Origin: Bog-473 sp963743785
GTDB lineage: Bacteria; Actinomycetota; Acidimicrobiia; Acidimicrobiales; RAAP-2
Direction: 5' to 3'
Length of the DNA stretch: 64,000 nucleotides
NCBI GenBank assembly: GCA_963743785.1
Contig: CAVURD010000036.1
Location: 1-64,000, forward strand
Part shown: piece by piece, positions 1 through 9,368 of the stretch
Layout of the letters: every line of letters begins with the position of its first letter
How positions within the stretch are numbered: the stretch's first letter is position 1
Notes under the pieces: model-generated
The model's database searches: none
What the model was told of the DNA's origin: nothing
What the model saw: only the letters and a program-made list of their open reading frames with translations
Program-made: the position numbers and the translations under genes

Positions 1-150
1 CGGGTAACCAAAATAGTTCGACATAGGGCGAGTCGGCCGGGTGGCCTCGCGCATCGACGACGGGGTCGACCCAGGTTGTGACCTGGATTTCGGGAGGCGG
101 CATCGCGACAAGCATTGGGGAAACGACCTTGCCCAGAACCTTGCACGCAG
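1..150. repeat. Direct repeat copy A, left of the cyclase gene
   Basis: The window opens with a segment that recurs at 3859. The first 13 bases are identical to the other copy. After an indel-rich stretch, bases 31-72 match 3898-3939 perfectly (42 bases). Beyond that only patchy similarity continues to about 150. The two copies bracket the cyclase gene at 357-3689. Bases 182-198 further form a 7-bp perfect hairpin with a 3-base loop. I recognise no gene in 1-344; both copies could encode the same short start (VASRIDDGVDP) but then diverge in frame, so it may be the remnant of a duplicated gene. The copy may begin left of the window. Confidence 0.75.
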
Positions 151-356
151 GATCATCGCCGCTCGGTGGTCTCTCGCCCCACTGGGGCCCGGCCCCAGAG
201 CCTTCGGGAGTCGCTGGACCTGATCGCATCGGGGGCCCGATCCAGGAATCGCCAACTCCGCCCTGATGGGCCGGTTGTAGGCGGGTAAAAACAATCACGC
301 TGATCTCAGCCCCCCCTGCCTCAGCAGTCCGATGGACACGGATCTACACTGCGAAA

Positions 357-3300
357 GTGACCGTCTTGGGTCGCGGCACACGCACGGTGCTCTTTACCGA
401 CATGGTGGGCTCGACCGCGCTTCGGACAGCGTTGGGCGACGTCGCGGCCGATACGCTGCGCTCCGAACACGAGCAGGTGCTCCGTGCGGCCGTCGAGGCT
501 CACGGCGGCATCGTCGTGAAGGTAATGGGTGACGGCTTGATGGCTGTGTTCGACGGGGCGTCTGACGCTGTGGAATCGGCGGTCGCACTGCAGCAGGCGG
601 TCCACCGTCAGGCCTTGCGGGCCGCTCTCCCCATCGAGATCCGAATTGGACTCGCCGCCGGAGACGTGACGTGGGATTCAGACGACTACCACGGTACTCC
701 GGTCGTGGAGGCTGCCCGCCTCGAGCCAAAAGCGTTGCCGGGCACGATCCTCGCCTCGGAACTCGTGCGGATGCTCGCTGGCTCGCGAACGGAGATCCAA
801 TTCACTCCAGCCGGACCCTTCGAGCTCAAAGGACTGCCGGGGCCGGTCCCTGCGTATGAGGTCGCCTGGTCAGTCCCCTCGGACGCCGGTCGGCCGTTGC
901 CCGGTGCGTTGGAGTCGAAGCCCCAAGTGCCGTTCGTCGGTCGCGACACCGAGCGTGAGCGGCTCGTGGACGCGTGGGAATCAGCGCGGGAGGGTGAGTG
1001 CGGTGTCGTTCTCATTACGGGAGAACCAGGGATTGGTAAGACCCGGCTCGCCAGCGAGATGGCGCTGACGGCGTACGGCGAAGGTGCGACGGTGCTTTTT
1101 GGTCGTTGCGATGACGAGCTCGATGTACCGTACCAACCGTTTGTCGACGCGCTTCGACACTTCGTCGAACAATGCCCGCCGGCTTACCTCCGCGACGAAC
1201 TGGGCTCGGGCGCCGGTGAACTCGTGCGGCTCGCGCCCGAGCTCACACAGCAGTTCCCCGAGTTAGCGCCAGCCCCCGCGACCGACGCCGAGACGGCAAG
1301 ATACAGGCTGTTCGAAGCAGTGTGCTCGTGGTTTGCGGCCGCGTCGAGCCCCGAGCCCATACTCCTGGTCATCGATGACCTGCAGTGGGCCTCGAAATCG
1401 ACCATGCTCCTGGTTCATCACATCGTCCGTTCCAGCGGGCCCATGCGGCTCTTGCTCGTCGCGACCTGGCGAGATACCGACGCTGGGCCGGGAGACCCGC
1501 TCCAGGCGTTCGTTGCAGACACCGCAAAGAGCGGGCGGGTGAACAGGATTCGGCTCGATCGGCTCGACCGCGCTGAAGTCGATGAATACCTCGTGCACGC
1601 CGTGAGGGAGGTCGCCGATGCCACCGACGTGGCGACCGAGGCTTCGCAGAAACTAGGGGTCGCGCTTTACCGCAAGAGCGGGGGTAACCCTTTCTTTGTC
1701 CAAGAGCTCACCCGCGACCTCGTTGATGTCGGAGGACTTGACCTCGCATCCCTTGACGCAGATGAAGTAGCTCGACTGGGCGTTCCTGAGACCATCCGCG
1801 ACGTCGTTCTCAGGCGCGTCGGACGCCTCAACGAACAAGTGAGTCGAGTACTTTCAGCTGCAGCAGTCAGTGGCCGAGAGTTTGAAGTATCGACACTCGA
1901 GGATTCGCTTGACGTTCACGGCGATGAAATCATTGACGCGCTTGACGTCGCCAGAGCTGCACGACTCGTACAGGAACGAGCCGACACCGTTGGTTGCTTC
2001 GAGTTCGAGCATGGGCTCGTCCGTGACGTGCTCTACCGGGAGCTGGGCGCTACCCGGCGTGCGCGCCTGCACGATCGTACGGCTCGGGCCCTAGAACGCA
2101 ATCACGCCGATGATCTGGATTCGTGGGCGGCGGATATCGCTTCCCACCTCCTCGCAGCGGGCAACCGGGGGGATGAGGTCCGAGCGACCGAGTACCTGGT
2201 TCGGGCCGGTGGTGTCGCCTTGCGTGGGCTGTCGTATGAGCAGGCGGTCGCCATGTTCGAGCGGGCGCTGACCGCGATCGAAGCCGCCCCGCCCCCGCAT
2301 GCGCCTCTACGGGCTGAAATTCTGCTCGCGCTAGGGGACGCTCGGTACCGCACACTGGACTTCGAAGGATCGAGGAAGGCATTCCTTGAGGCAGTCGACG
2401 AGGCGAGGTCCCAGGGTGACGCCGGGCAGCTGGCCCAAGGTGCTCGCGGCCTCGCTCGCGCCGCGCAGTTCGGCGAAGCCGACCACCCGCTTGCCGCTCT
2501 TCTCGACGAGGCGCTCGCCGCGTTATCACGTGAGGACAGCTACCTCCGGGCACAGTTGCTCGCGATCCGCGCCGCTCAGTCCCTCTTGAACACGAACGAG
2601 GGCCGGCGCGACGACCTTGTGGCTGAAGCGGTCGCAATGGCCGAACGACTCGGCGATCCTGCCGAGCTGGCGTTCGTCCTCGGTGTCTCGGTGATTGGGA
2701 CGTTTGCGCCAGACATGCTCTCCCTTCGCTTGCAATACCTCAACAAGCAATTCCACACAGCAAGCCGTACCGGATACACCGAGGTTTTGTGCGAGGCACA
2801 CGGTTGGCGGGCCACGGCCGCGCTCGAGACGGGTGTGCTTGATCAGGTGCAAGAGGACGTCGAGGCTATGGCTCGCATGGCAGACGAACTCGGGCAGCCC
2901 TGGTACCGCGCAATGGCTCAGCAACGCCGCGCGATGCTGGCCCAGCTTTCTGGGGATTACGAAACGGCTGAGTTGCTGGCCAATGCCTCGCTCTCGGCCG
3001 CACCGCAGAACCAGATGTCGGTGCTCGCCGGGTTCGCCGGGCTGACGTGGGCTATTCGGCGCGACCAGGGTCGCTTGGCCGAAGTTGAGCCAGCGCTCGT
3101 CGCGTTCGCGAACTCGACACCCGAGGTAGCGGCGTGGCAGGCAACGATCGCAGTCACCGCTCTGGACCTCGGCCGACCTCACGACGCCCTCGCTGCGCTC
3201 AAAACGCTCGTTCAAGGCGGCCTCCGAGCCGTCCCGATGGACTGGTTGTGGACTGCCACGATGGTGCTGGCGGCGGAAGTGGCCGCTGCTCTCGACCAAA

Positions 3301-3689
3301 GAGACGCCGTAGTCGAGTTGATTGACCTGCTTCGTCCGTACGAGCGGCGAGGAGTGCCCGTGGCTGTAGGAGTTGCTTACCTTGGCACGACATCACGTGC
3401 CCTCGGCCTACTCGCCAATGCACTGGGTGACTACCAGATGGCCATCGGCGATCTGGAGGACGCCATAGAAATAGAGACTCGTCTCGGCGCAGGAGCCTAC
3501 GAAGCTCGGGCGCGATTGGATCTCGCCCGGACGTATCTCGCTCGCCACGGTTCAGGTGATGCTGAGCGGGCGGTGACATTACTCCACGATGCGAGACGCA
3601 TCGCGGAACGCCTGGGACTTCGAACTGTCGCTTCACAAATCGTGCTAGCGCTGGATCAGAGATCCGCATCCAGTCAAGACCAAGGCTGA
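357..3689 (+). CDS. Class III nucleotide cyclase / AAA ATPase / TPR regulator
   Basis: A 1110-residue multidomain signalling protein. Residues 10-170 are a class III adenylate/guanylate cyclase domain with both metal aspartates (D15 in FTDMVGST, D59 in VKVMGDG) and the substrate lysine K55. The transition-state Asn of the usual VNxAAR motif is Val (VVEAARL), so catalysis is uncertain. An AAA/STAND ATPase follows, with Walker A GEPGIGKT at 222-229 and a Walker B LLVIDD at about 337-342. The C-terminal half is helical TPR-like repeats. There is no LuxR helix-turn-helix at the end, unlike related regulators. Start GTG 357 is supported by a -10 box TACACT at 345-350, implying a leaderless message. 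It stands alone between two copies of a direct repeat, and its codon use looks more mixed than that of its neighbours. Confidence 0.9.
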   Translation: MTVLGRGTRTVLFTDMVGSTALRTALGDVAADTLRSEHEQVLRAAVEAHGGIVVKVMGDGLMAVFDGASDAVESAVALQQAVHRQALRAALPIEIRIGLAAGDVTWDSDDYHGTPVVEAARLEPKALPGTILASELVRMLAGSRTEIQFTPAGPFELKGLPGPVPAYEVAWSVPSDAGRPLPGALESKPQVPFVGRDTERERLVDAWESAREGECGVVLITGEPGIGKTRLASEMALTAYGEGATVLFGRCDDELDVPYQPFVDALRHFVEQCPPAYLRDELGSGAGELVRLAPELTQQFPELAPAPATDAETARYRLFEAVCSWFAAASSPEPILLVIDDLQWASKSTMLLVHHIVRSSGPMRLLLVATWRDTDAGPGDPLQAFVADTAKSGRVNRIRLDRLDRAEVDEYLVHAVREVADATDVATEASQKLGVALYRKSGGNPFFVQELTRDLVDVGGLDLASLDADEVARLGVPETIRDVVLRRVGRLNEQVSRVLSAAAVSGREFEVSTLEDSLDVHGDEIIDALDVARAARLVQERADTVGCFEFEHGLVRDVLYRELGATRRARLHDRTARALERNHADDLDSWAADIASHLLAAGNRGDEVRATEYLVRAGGVALRGLSYEQAVAMFERALTAIEAAPPPHAPLRAEILLALGDARYRTLDFEGSRKAFLEAVDEARSQGDAGQLAQGARGLARAAQFGEADHPLAALLDEALAALSREDSYLRAQLLAIRAAQSLLNTNEGRRDDLVAEAVAMAERLGDPAELAFVLGVSVIGTFAPDMLSLRLQYLNKQFHTASRTGYTEVLCEAHGWRATAALETGVLDQVQEDVEAMARMADELGQPWYRAMAQQRRAMLAQLSGDYETAELLANASLSAAPQNQMSVLAGFAGLTWAIRRDQGRLAEVEPALVAFANSTPEVAAWQATIAVTALDLGRPHDALAALKTLVQGGLRAVPMDWLWTATMVLAAEVAAALDQRDAVVELIDLLRPYERRGVPVAVGVAYLGTTSRALGLLANALGDYQMAIGDLEDAIEIETRLGAGAYEARARLDLARTYLARHGSGDAERAVTLLHDARRIAERLGLRTVASQIVLALDQRSASSQDQG

Positions 3690-3858
3690 TGCGATTCAGC
3701 GAGGCGGCGAGGAGCAGGACTCAGTCGATCGCGCCCCTGTCGGTTCATTCGATCTGAGGCGCTCATCCGCGAGAAGGGGTGAGCCTCCTCACACGTGACT
3801 CGCGCGAGCAGCGGTCGGCTGAACTATTGGGTCCTGCGGATATTCGACGGACCCAGGA

Positions 3859-4010
3859 CGGGTAACCAAAAATATTTTGACGACATTCGACAGGGAGAGT
3901 CGGCCGGGTGGCCTCGCGCATCGACGACGGGGTCGACCCGGCTGCGCCCGGATTTCTGGAGGCGTCATTGGGCCAAACGGTCTGGCTCGGAACCTTGCCA
4001 GAGGCCATGT
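3859..4010. repeat. Direct repeat copy B, right of the cyclase gene
   Basis: This is the second copy of the repeat at the start of the window. Bases 3859-3871 and 3898-3939 are identical to copy A, and weaker similarity runs to about 4010, just before the nitroreductase gene ends. The 3690-4058 gap holds this repeat and nothing else I recognise. Open frames cross it but have no family signature. Confidence 0.75.
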
Positions 4011-4053
4011 CGGGAGCGCTGCCGGCGACGACGGCACCGGCCATCGGGACCAG

Positions 4054-4079
4054 ATCCACTACCAAGATCCGTAGTGGAT
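4054..4079 (-). terminator. Inverted repeat at the nitroreductase stop codon
   Basis: A perfect 9-bp stem (ATCCACTAC/GTAGTGGAT) with an 8-base loop spans the TAG stop of the minus-strand nitroreductase gene. It could act as a weak terminator, but no U-tract follows on the minus strand. It also marks the right edge of the repeat copy B region. Confidence 0.35.
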
Positions 4080-4664
4080 GCGCCCCCTGACCTCCGGCCC
4101 CGCCCGGTCCAACGACGGCGAGCGATGATCCGCCCCGTCCGGCCGACCCACCAGCACCGCGCCAAACAGCCGCCATCCTTTCGGGATCCCCAGGGCCGAG
4201 CCCAGCGCCTCCTCGCCCCGGAAGTTCCCCATCACACATGCGCCGAGGCCCGCATCGACCGCAGCCAGCAGCACGGTCATCACCCCGAAGGCGGCGTCAC
4301 CGATCCAGTACGGCACCGGCCAAACGCCGGGCCCGGTCCCCAAACCCGAGGCTGCCTTGTCCGGCTCGGCGTAGCGTTCCACATACAACTCAGCCGACGA
4401 ATAGGCCAACAGGATCACCGGAGCCCGGCGCAAGCCCTCCCAACGTGGGCTGGCCTCCCGCCAGGCGCTGTCGGTGGTGGCGCCCCAGTACACCTCCGTC
4501 TCCGCCTCTCCGCGCAGGACCACCCACGCCGTCCCGCCCGTGTTCCCCGCGCTGGGCGCCTGCAGGGCTGCCCGTACGATTCCCTCCACGACCCCGGTCG
4601 CCACGGCATCTTGGGCGAAGCTGCGCACCATGGCCCGGCGGCGCACGGCCTCGTGAAACTCCAT
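4059..4664 (-). CDS. Nitroreductase family protein
   Basis: A 201-residue FMN-dependent nitroreductase-fold oxidoreductase. Family features are the N-terminal EAVRRRAMVRSF segment (phosphate/FMN-binding arginines), the QAPSAGNTGG motif at about 35-44, and a C-terminal GLGACVMGNF block with a LGIPKGWRLFGAVLVGRP motif typical of this family. Length is normal. It is divergent from the rhodanese-MoeB gene and separated from it by about 170 bases. The physiological substrate cannot be told from sequence; F420 or flavin chemistry on a quinone or nitro compound is possible. Confidence 0.85.
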   Translation of the reverse strand: MEFHEAVRRRAMVRSFAQDAVATGVVEGIVRAALQAPSAGNTGGTAWVVLRGEAETEVYWGATTDSAWREASPRWEGLRRAPVILLAYSSAELYVERYAEPDKAASGLGTGPGVWPVPYWIGDAAFGVMTVLLAAVDAGLGACVMGNFRGEEALGSALGIPKGWRLFGAVLVGRPDGADHRSPSLDRAGPEVRGRIHYGSW

Positions 4665-4835
4665 GCCGCCAGTTTTTCAGGCTTCGGCCAGCCGACCTGC
4701 CGGCCCGCGGCCGGCACCTCTCGGCGCCTTTCGGCCCCGCACTCCTCCCACGGGACCCCGCCGGGAATGTTGACCCCCCTGGTAGCGTTTTACAGTCCGA
4801 AGCGGAAGAATCGCTTCCACCTGGAGGTCAGGAAC

Positions 4836-6000
4836 GTGTCAACACCCCGAGATCTGCTCAACGAAGCGAAAAAGGCCATCCGAGAGGTGGACCCACCCGA
4901 AGCCGAGGAGATCCTGGCCCGGGGCGGCACCACCTTCTTGGACGTGCGCGAGCCCGACGAGTACGAGCAGGGCGCGCTGCCCAACGCTGTCCATCTGCCC
5001 AGGGGGCACCTCGAATTCCAGGTCGAGGGCAAGTTGCCCGACAAGGATGGGCCGATCGTCGTCTACTGCGCCGGCGGCGTCCGCTCGGCCTTCGCCGCCA
5101 AGACCCTGGGCGACCTGGGCTACACCGACGTCCAGTCCATGACGGGTGGCTTCAACAAGTGGAAGGACGAAGGCCGCCCCTGGTCCGCGCCCAAGACCCT
5201 GACCCCGGCCCAGCGCAACCGTTACCAACGTCACCTGCTCCTGCCCGAGATCGGCGAAGTGGGCCAGCTGAAGCTGCTCGACTCCAAGGTCCTGCTGCTC
5301 GGCGCCGGGGGCCTGGGCTCACCGGCCGGCCTCTATCTGGCCGCCGCCGGCGTGGGCACGCTGGGCATCATCGACATGGACGTGGTCGACGAGTCGAACC
5401 TGCAGCGCCAGATCCTGCACAACATGGACCGCATCGGCGACCGCAAGGTGGACTCGGCGAAGAAGACGCTCACCGCGCTCAACCCCGACGTCAATGTGGT
5501 CACCTACGACGTGCGCCTGGGGGCCGACAACATCCTCGACATCATCGACGGCTACGACGTGATCGTCGATGGGACCGACAACTTCCCCACCCGCTACCTG
5601 GTCAACGACGCCGCTCTCCTCAAGCGCATCCCCGTCGTGCACGGGTCGATCTTCCGCTTCGAGGGACAGGCCACCGTGTTCGAGCCCTATGTCGGGCCGT
5701 GCTACCGCTGCCTCATCCCCGAGCCACCTCCCGCCGAGCTCGCACCGTCTTGCTCGGAGGCCGGCGTCCTCGGCGTCCTGCCCGGGATCATCGGATCGAT
5801 CCAGGCCATTGAGGCGGTCAAGATGCTGCTCAAGCTGGGTGATCCTCTCGTCGGTCGCCTGCTGGCCTACGACGCCCTCGAGCAGTCGTTCCGCACCTTC
5901 AACGTCCGTCGCGACCCGGCCTGCCCGGCCTGTGGGCCCAGACGCGGGCGAGATCGTCATCGCCGAGTACGACGACCTGTGCATGCCGCACACGCACTGA
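4836..6000 (+). CDS. moeB: Rhodanese-MoeB/ThiF fusion (sulfur-carrier adenylyltransferase)
   Basis: An E1-like enzyme that adenylates a ubiquitin-like sulfur carrier (MoaD/ThiS type) and passes sulfur via a rhodanese. Domain order is inverted relative to common MoeZ/MoeBR proteins: rhodanese at residues 20-115 (active-site C78 in VVYCAGGVRS), then the ThiF/MoeB domain from about 125 (GAGGLG at 155-160, C305 in APSCSEAG). Zinc cysteines are C288/C291 and C362/C365. GTG 4836 follows the SD GGAGG. A one-base slip in the GGG run near 5931-5933 breaks the frame after the last CPAC; removing one G restores a tail DAGEIVIAEYDDLCMPHTH ending at 6000. Likely sequence error. moaC lies at 50.8 kb. Confidence 0.88.
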
Positions 6001-6010
6001 GTCGGACTCG

Positions 6011-6840
6011 GTGAGCGGCCCGGAGCGCATCAAGGTCAACGGCGTCGAGTTGCACTGGGGCCAGTGGGGCGACGCGTCGGGCGCCGCCCCTGGTGCTCTG
6101 CCACGGCTTCACCGGGTCCTCCCATGATTTCGCGCTGCAGGTCGAGGCTCTGTCCGAGTCGAGGCGTGTCATCGCGCTGGATCAGCGCGGCCACGGCCTC
6201 TCGTCCAAGACCCATGACATCGCCGGCTACACCATCGATCAATTGACCGCCGACCTGATCGGCTTCATTGAACAGGTGTCCGAGGGGCCGGTCGACTTGC
6301 TCGGCCATTCGATGGGCGGTCGGGTCTCGCTGGGTGTGGTCCTGGCCCGGCCCGATCTCATCCGTTCGCTGGTGCTCATGGACACCAGCGCCTGGTCGTT
6401 TCTCCCAGACGATGAGGAGGTCCGGACCATGGTCGCCGACTACATGAAGGCGTTCGATCCGGCAAGAGGCATGCCCAGCTCTTTTGGCATCAGCGGACCC
6501 GAAGACGCATTGATCGAGGCGGCCACGACCGCCGAATGGTGGCGGCGTAAGGAGGAGCTCTTCTCGGGCGTTGACGCCTACGCCGTGAAAGCCTTCGGCA
6601 CGGCGTTGTTCAGCGGCATCGATTCCCTCCGGCCGCAACTTCCCACCGATCATCCAGCCCACGACCGTCATCGCAGGTTCCCACGATCACCCCTTGGTCG
6701 ATCAAGCCCCGGACCTGGCGGCCGAGGTGGCCCAGGGGCAGCTCTGCGTCATCGAGGGCGCGTACCATTCGCCGCAGCTGACCCACCCGCAGCAATGGCG
6801 TGAGGCGGTGGAGCATCACCTCGCTCCCCTCGACTCCTGA
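6011..6840 (+). CDS. Alpha/beta hydrolase, frame broken twice
   Basis: Starts at GTG 6011, 10 bases after moeB, so probably in the same transcript. The family core is clear: LCHGFTGSSHDF oxyanion region, nucleophile elbow GHSMGG, and a C-terminal block with SHDHPL (acid/His region) and GAYHSPQLTHPQQW. These pieces lie in three registers, with breaks near 6080 and 6640; joined they give a normal protein of about 275 residues ending at 6840. Both breaks are in GC-rich runs, and no region is missing, which favours sequence error over a pseudogene. Substrate unknown. Confidence 0.75.
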
Positions 6841-6895
6841 ACAGATATCGACTCCCAACACCAGCTCGACTCCTGAACAGAACGGAGCGCATCCC

Positions 6896-7903
6896 GTGAC
6901 CATGCACGACGCACCCCAGGCCAATGACCGCATCGCCCTGGCCGGCACGGACGTCTCGGTGCCGCCCCTCGGGGTCGGTACCTGGGCCTGGGGTGACAAG
7001 GGCACCTGGGGCATGGGCGGCTACGACGCGTCGTACAGCGAGGAGACGATCCTCGATGCCTGGCGGGCCTGCATCGAGGCCGGCGTCGTCCTCTTCGACA
7101 CGGCCGAGGTCTATGGCGGCGGCGAGAGCGAGCGCATCATCGGCCGCTTGTTGGCGCACGATCCGAGCGTGCGCGATCAGGTGGTCATCGCCACCAAGTT
7201 CATGCCCAGCCCGTGGAAGCTGGCGGTGACCTCGTCGTTGGTGACCGCGGCGAAGGCCTCCGTCGAGCGCATGGGCATTGCGTGCATCGACCTCTACCAA
7301 ATCCATGGGCCGATCTCGCTGCGTTCCCACGAGGCACTGGCCGAAGCGCTGGCCACCGCCCACGCCGACGGACTGGTCAAGGCCGTCGGCGTCTCGAACT
7401 ACTCGGCGAAGGAGACCCGGTCGATCGTCACCGCCTTGCGCAAGCGCGATCTGCAGCTGGCCACCAATCAGATCGAGTTCTCGCTCCTGCGCACCATGCC
7501 CGAGAAGGTAGGACTGTTGGAAGCCTGTCGCGAACTGGGCGTGGTGCCGCTGGCCTATTCGCCCATCGGGCAGGGGCGCCTCACCGGCAAGTACACCGTG
7601 GCGCATCCACCGCCCAAGCAGCGGACCTTCTCCAGTCACCCCATGGAGACGGTGGAGAAGATCGTGGGAGTGCTCCAGGGCATCGGCACCGCGCACGGTG
7701 GCCGCACGCCCAGCCAAGTGGCCCTGGCCTGGATCATCGCCAAGGGGGTCATCCCGATTCCCGGGGCCAAGAACCGTGCCCAGGCCGAGGACAACGCCGG
7801 CGCGCTGGGTTGGCAGATGACCGATGAGGAAGTGGCCGAGCTGGACGCGGTGGCGCTCTACGGCCAGCGGAAGATCTCCCAGCGGATCTGGCAGCACGGC
7901 TGA
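6896..7903 (+). CDS. Aldo/keto reductase
   Basis: A 335-residue NADPH-dependent aldo/keto reductase. Visible signatures are GVGTWAWGD at the N-terminus, FDTAEVYGGGESE (catalytic Asp and Tyr), the lysine in VVIATKFMP, LYQIHG (catalytic His), and the C-terminal cofactor loop IPIPGAKNRAQAEDN. GTG 6896 is preceded by a GGAG motif; ATG 6902 is an alternative. It follows the alpha/beta hydrolase by 55 bases and may be cotranscribed. It is closest to the oxidoreductase group acting on sugar or xenobiotic carbonyls; no specific substrate is inferred. Confidence 0.9.
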   Translation: MTMHDAPQANDRIALAGTDVSVPPLGVGTWAWGDKGTWGMGGYDASYSEETILDAWRACIEAGVVLFDTAEVYGGGESERIIGRLLAHDPSVRDQVVIATKFMPSPWKLAVTSSLVTAAKASVERMGIACIDLYQIHGPISLRSHEALAEALATAHADGLVKAVGVSNYSAKETRSIVTALRKRDLQLATNQIEFSLLRTMPEKVGLLEACRELGVVPLAYSPIGQGRLTGKYTVAHPPPKQRTFSSHPMETVEKIVGVLQGIGTAHGGRTPSQVALAWIIAKGVIPIPGAKNRAQAEDNAGALGWQMTDEEVAELDAVALYGQRKISQRIWQHG

Positions 7904-7947
7904 CCCGCCTTGGCCACTCCGAGGTGGCGGAACTACGGTGAGAGCGG

Positions 7948-8938
7948 ATGATGGCCCTGCTGGCAGACGCACCGTTGCCGCCGCTCCATGGTGGCCAGTT
8001 CTTCTCGAACCAGTTCGACTTCGTCCCGGTAGCCATGGTGCTGGCCGCCCTGGTGCTCTACCTCTGGGGCGTCAAGCGGAACAACCGATTGCGACCACGC
8101 CATCCGTGGTCCAAGGGGAAGACCGTTGCCTTCATCGCGGGCTTGTTCACCACGGCCATCTCGGTCTTCAGCTTCATCGGGGTCTACGACGGCTACTTCT
8201 TCTGGGACCACATGGTCCAGCACCTCCTCTTGATCATGGTGGCCGCCCCGCTCTTCGCCATCAGCTCCCCGATCGACCTGGCGTTCCGATCCACCACGGG
8301 CACGACTCACCTCGTGGTGACCGAGACGCTGCGCTCGCCGCGTAGCCAAGGTGCTGGGCCACCCGGGCATGGCCTTCGTGTTGTACGCCGTGATGATCCC
8401 GATCACCCACTTGACCGTTTGGTACAACTACACGTTGCAGCACGAGTCGGTGCACAACGCCGAGCACCTGGTCTTCCTGGGCGTGGGCTACCTGTTCTGG
8501 CGCCAGATCTTCGGCTCGGACCCCAACTGCTACCGGATGCATCCGGCCCTGCAGTTCGGCTACTTGTTCTTGGCCATACCGATCGACACCTTCACCGGTC
8601 TCTCCCTCGACCAAGCGGTCCACGAGATGTTCCCGGCCTACCTGGCCCTCCACCCCACCTGGAGCCAGGCGCGGCTCACCAACGACTTGCACATCGGTGG
8701 GGTGCTCATGTGGGTCGGCGGTGACACCCTCATGCTGTGGCCGATGATCCCGGTGGCCCTGCGCTGGCTCCACCTCGAAGAGCGCCAGGCCGTCCGGGTG
8801 GACCGGGAGATTGACGACGCGGCGGCGGCCGAGCTGATGGCCACGGCCGCGACCGAGCACCCTCACCGACCTGATCAGTCATCTCGACCTGCATACGTCG
8901 GGATAGAGCAAGCTCTTCTCCAACGGGTGCGGTGCTGA
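7948..8938 (+). CDS. CtaG-type cytochrome c oxidase assembly protein (caa3_CtaG)
   Basis: A multi-pass membrane protein of the caa3_CtaG family, associated with copper delivery to haem-copper oxidase. Conserved histidines occur in FWDHMVQHLLL and in PITHLTVWYNYTLQHESVHNAEHL. ATG 7948 lies 8 bases after a -10 box TACGGT (7934-7939). The frame breaks near 8335: residues up to VVTETLR are in one register and AKVLGHPGMAF onward in another, giving about 330 residues together. The 3' end overlaps the convergent VKOR frame by about 200 bases. The tail after ATEHPHR may be non-native if a further indel lies there. A paralogue is at 53.1-54.1 kb. Confidence 0.82.
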
Positions 8939-9368
8939 GTGTGCCGAACACGGTGGACACGAAGACGACAAAGGTCAGGACGTGCACCGCCGTACACCAA
9001 AGGCAAATGGCGTTGATCTCGAAGAGCTCGGCATAGAGCAGGTAGATGACGGTACCCAAGCCGACCACCGCCCAGGCCAACCGCGCCTTGCGGATGATCG
9101 GATTCGGCCACTTCCACATAACGGGCAACTGGAGCAGCAGCGTGACCGCGAAGAAGATCAGGCCCAGGACGGCCACGGGAACGCCAGCCACCATCGCGTA
9201 AGAGCTGGTTGTCACCGCGAGACAGTTGACGATCCCCTTGTCCGAGCAGACCAGGCTGGATGACCCGGTGAAGTGCTCGTAGGTCAGGTAGCCGGCGATA
9301 CCGAGGCCGGCGACACTGGCCACCGTTCCGATCAACCCCGGCCAGCGGGGAAAAGGCCGCTCAGCCAT
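8730..9368 (-). CDS. Vitamin K epoxide reductase family protein (VKOR)
   Basis: An integral membrane thiol oxidase that reoxidises an extracytoplasmic disulfide donor using quinone. All four redox cysteines of bacterial VKOR are present: C41 and C49 in the loop (LVCSDKGIVNC) and the CLWC pair C122/C125, with the conserved serine after C49. Four hydrophobic segments are visible. The functional domain ends around residue 150; the remaining Pro/Arg-rich 60 residues are antisense to ctaG and suggest a lost stop codon through an indel near 8880-8940. ATG 9368 overlaps the stop of the upstream DUF929 gene by 8 bases, so the two are translationally coupled. Confidence 0.88.
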   Translation of the reverse strand: MAERPFPRWPGLIGTVASVAGLGIAGYLTYEHFTGSSSLVCSDKGIVNCLAVTTSSYAMVAGVPVAVLGLIFFAVTLLLQLPVMWKWPNPIIRKARLAWAVVGLGTVIYLLYAELFEINAICLWCTAVHVLTFVVFVSTVFGTLSTAPVGEELALSRRMQVEMTDQVGEGARSRPWPSARPPPRRQSPGPPGRPGALRGGASAGPPGSSATA

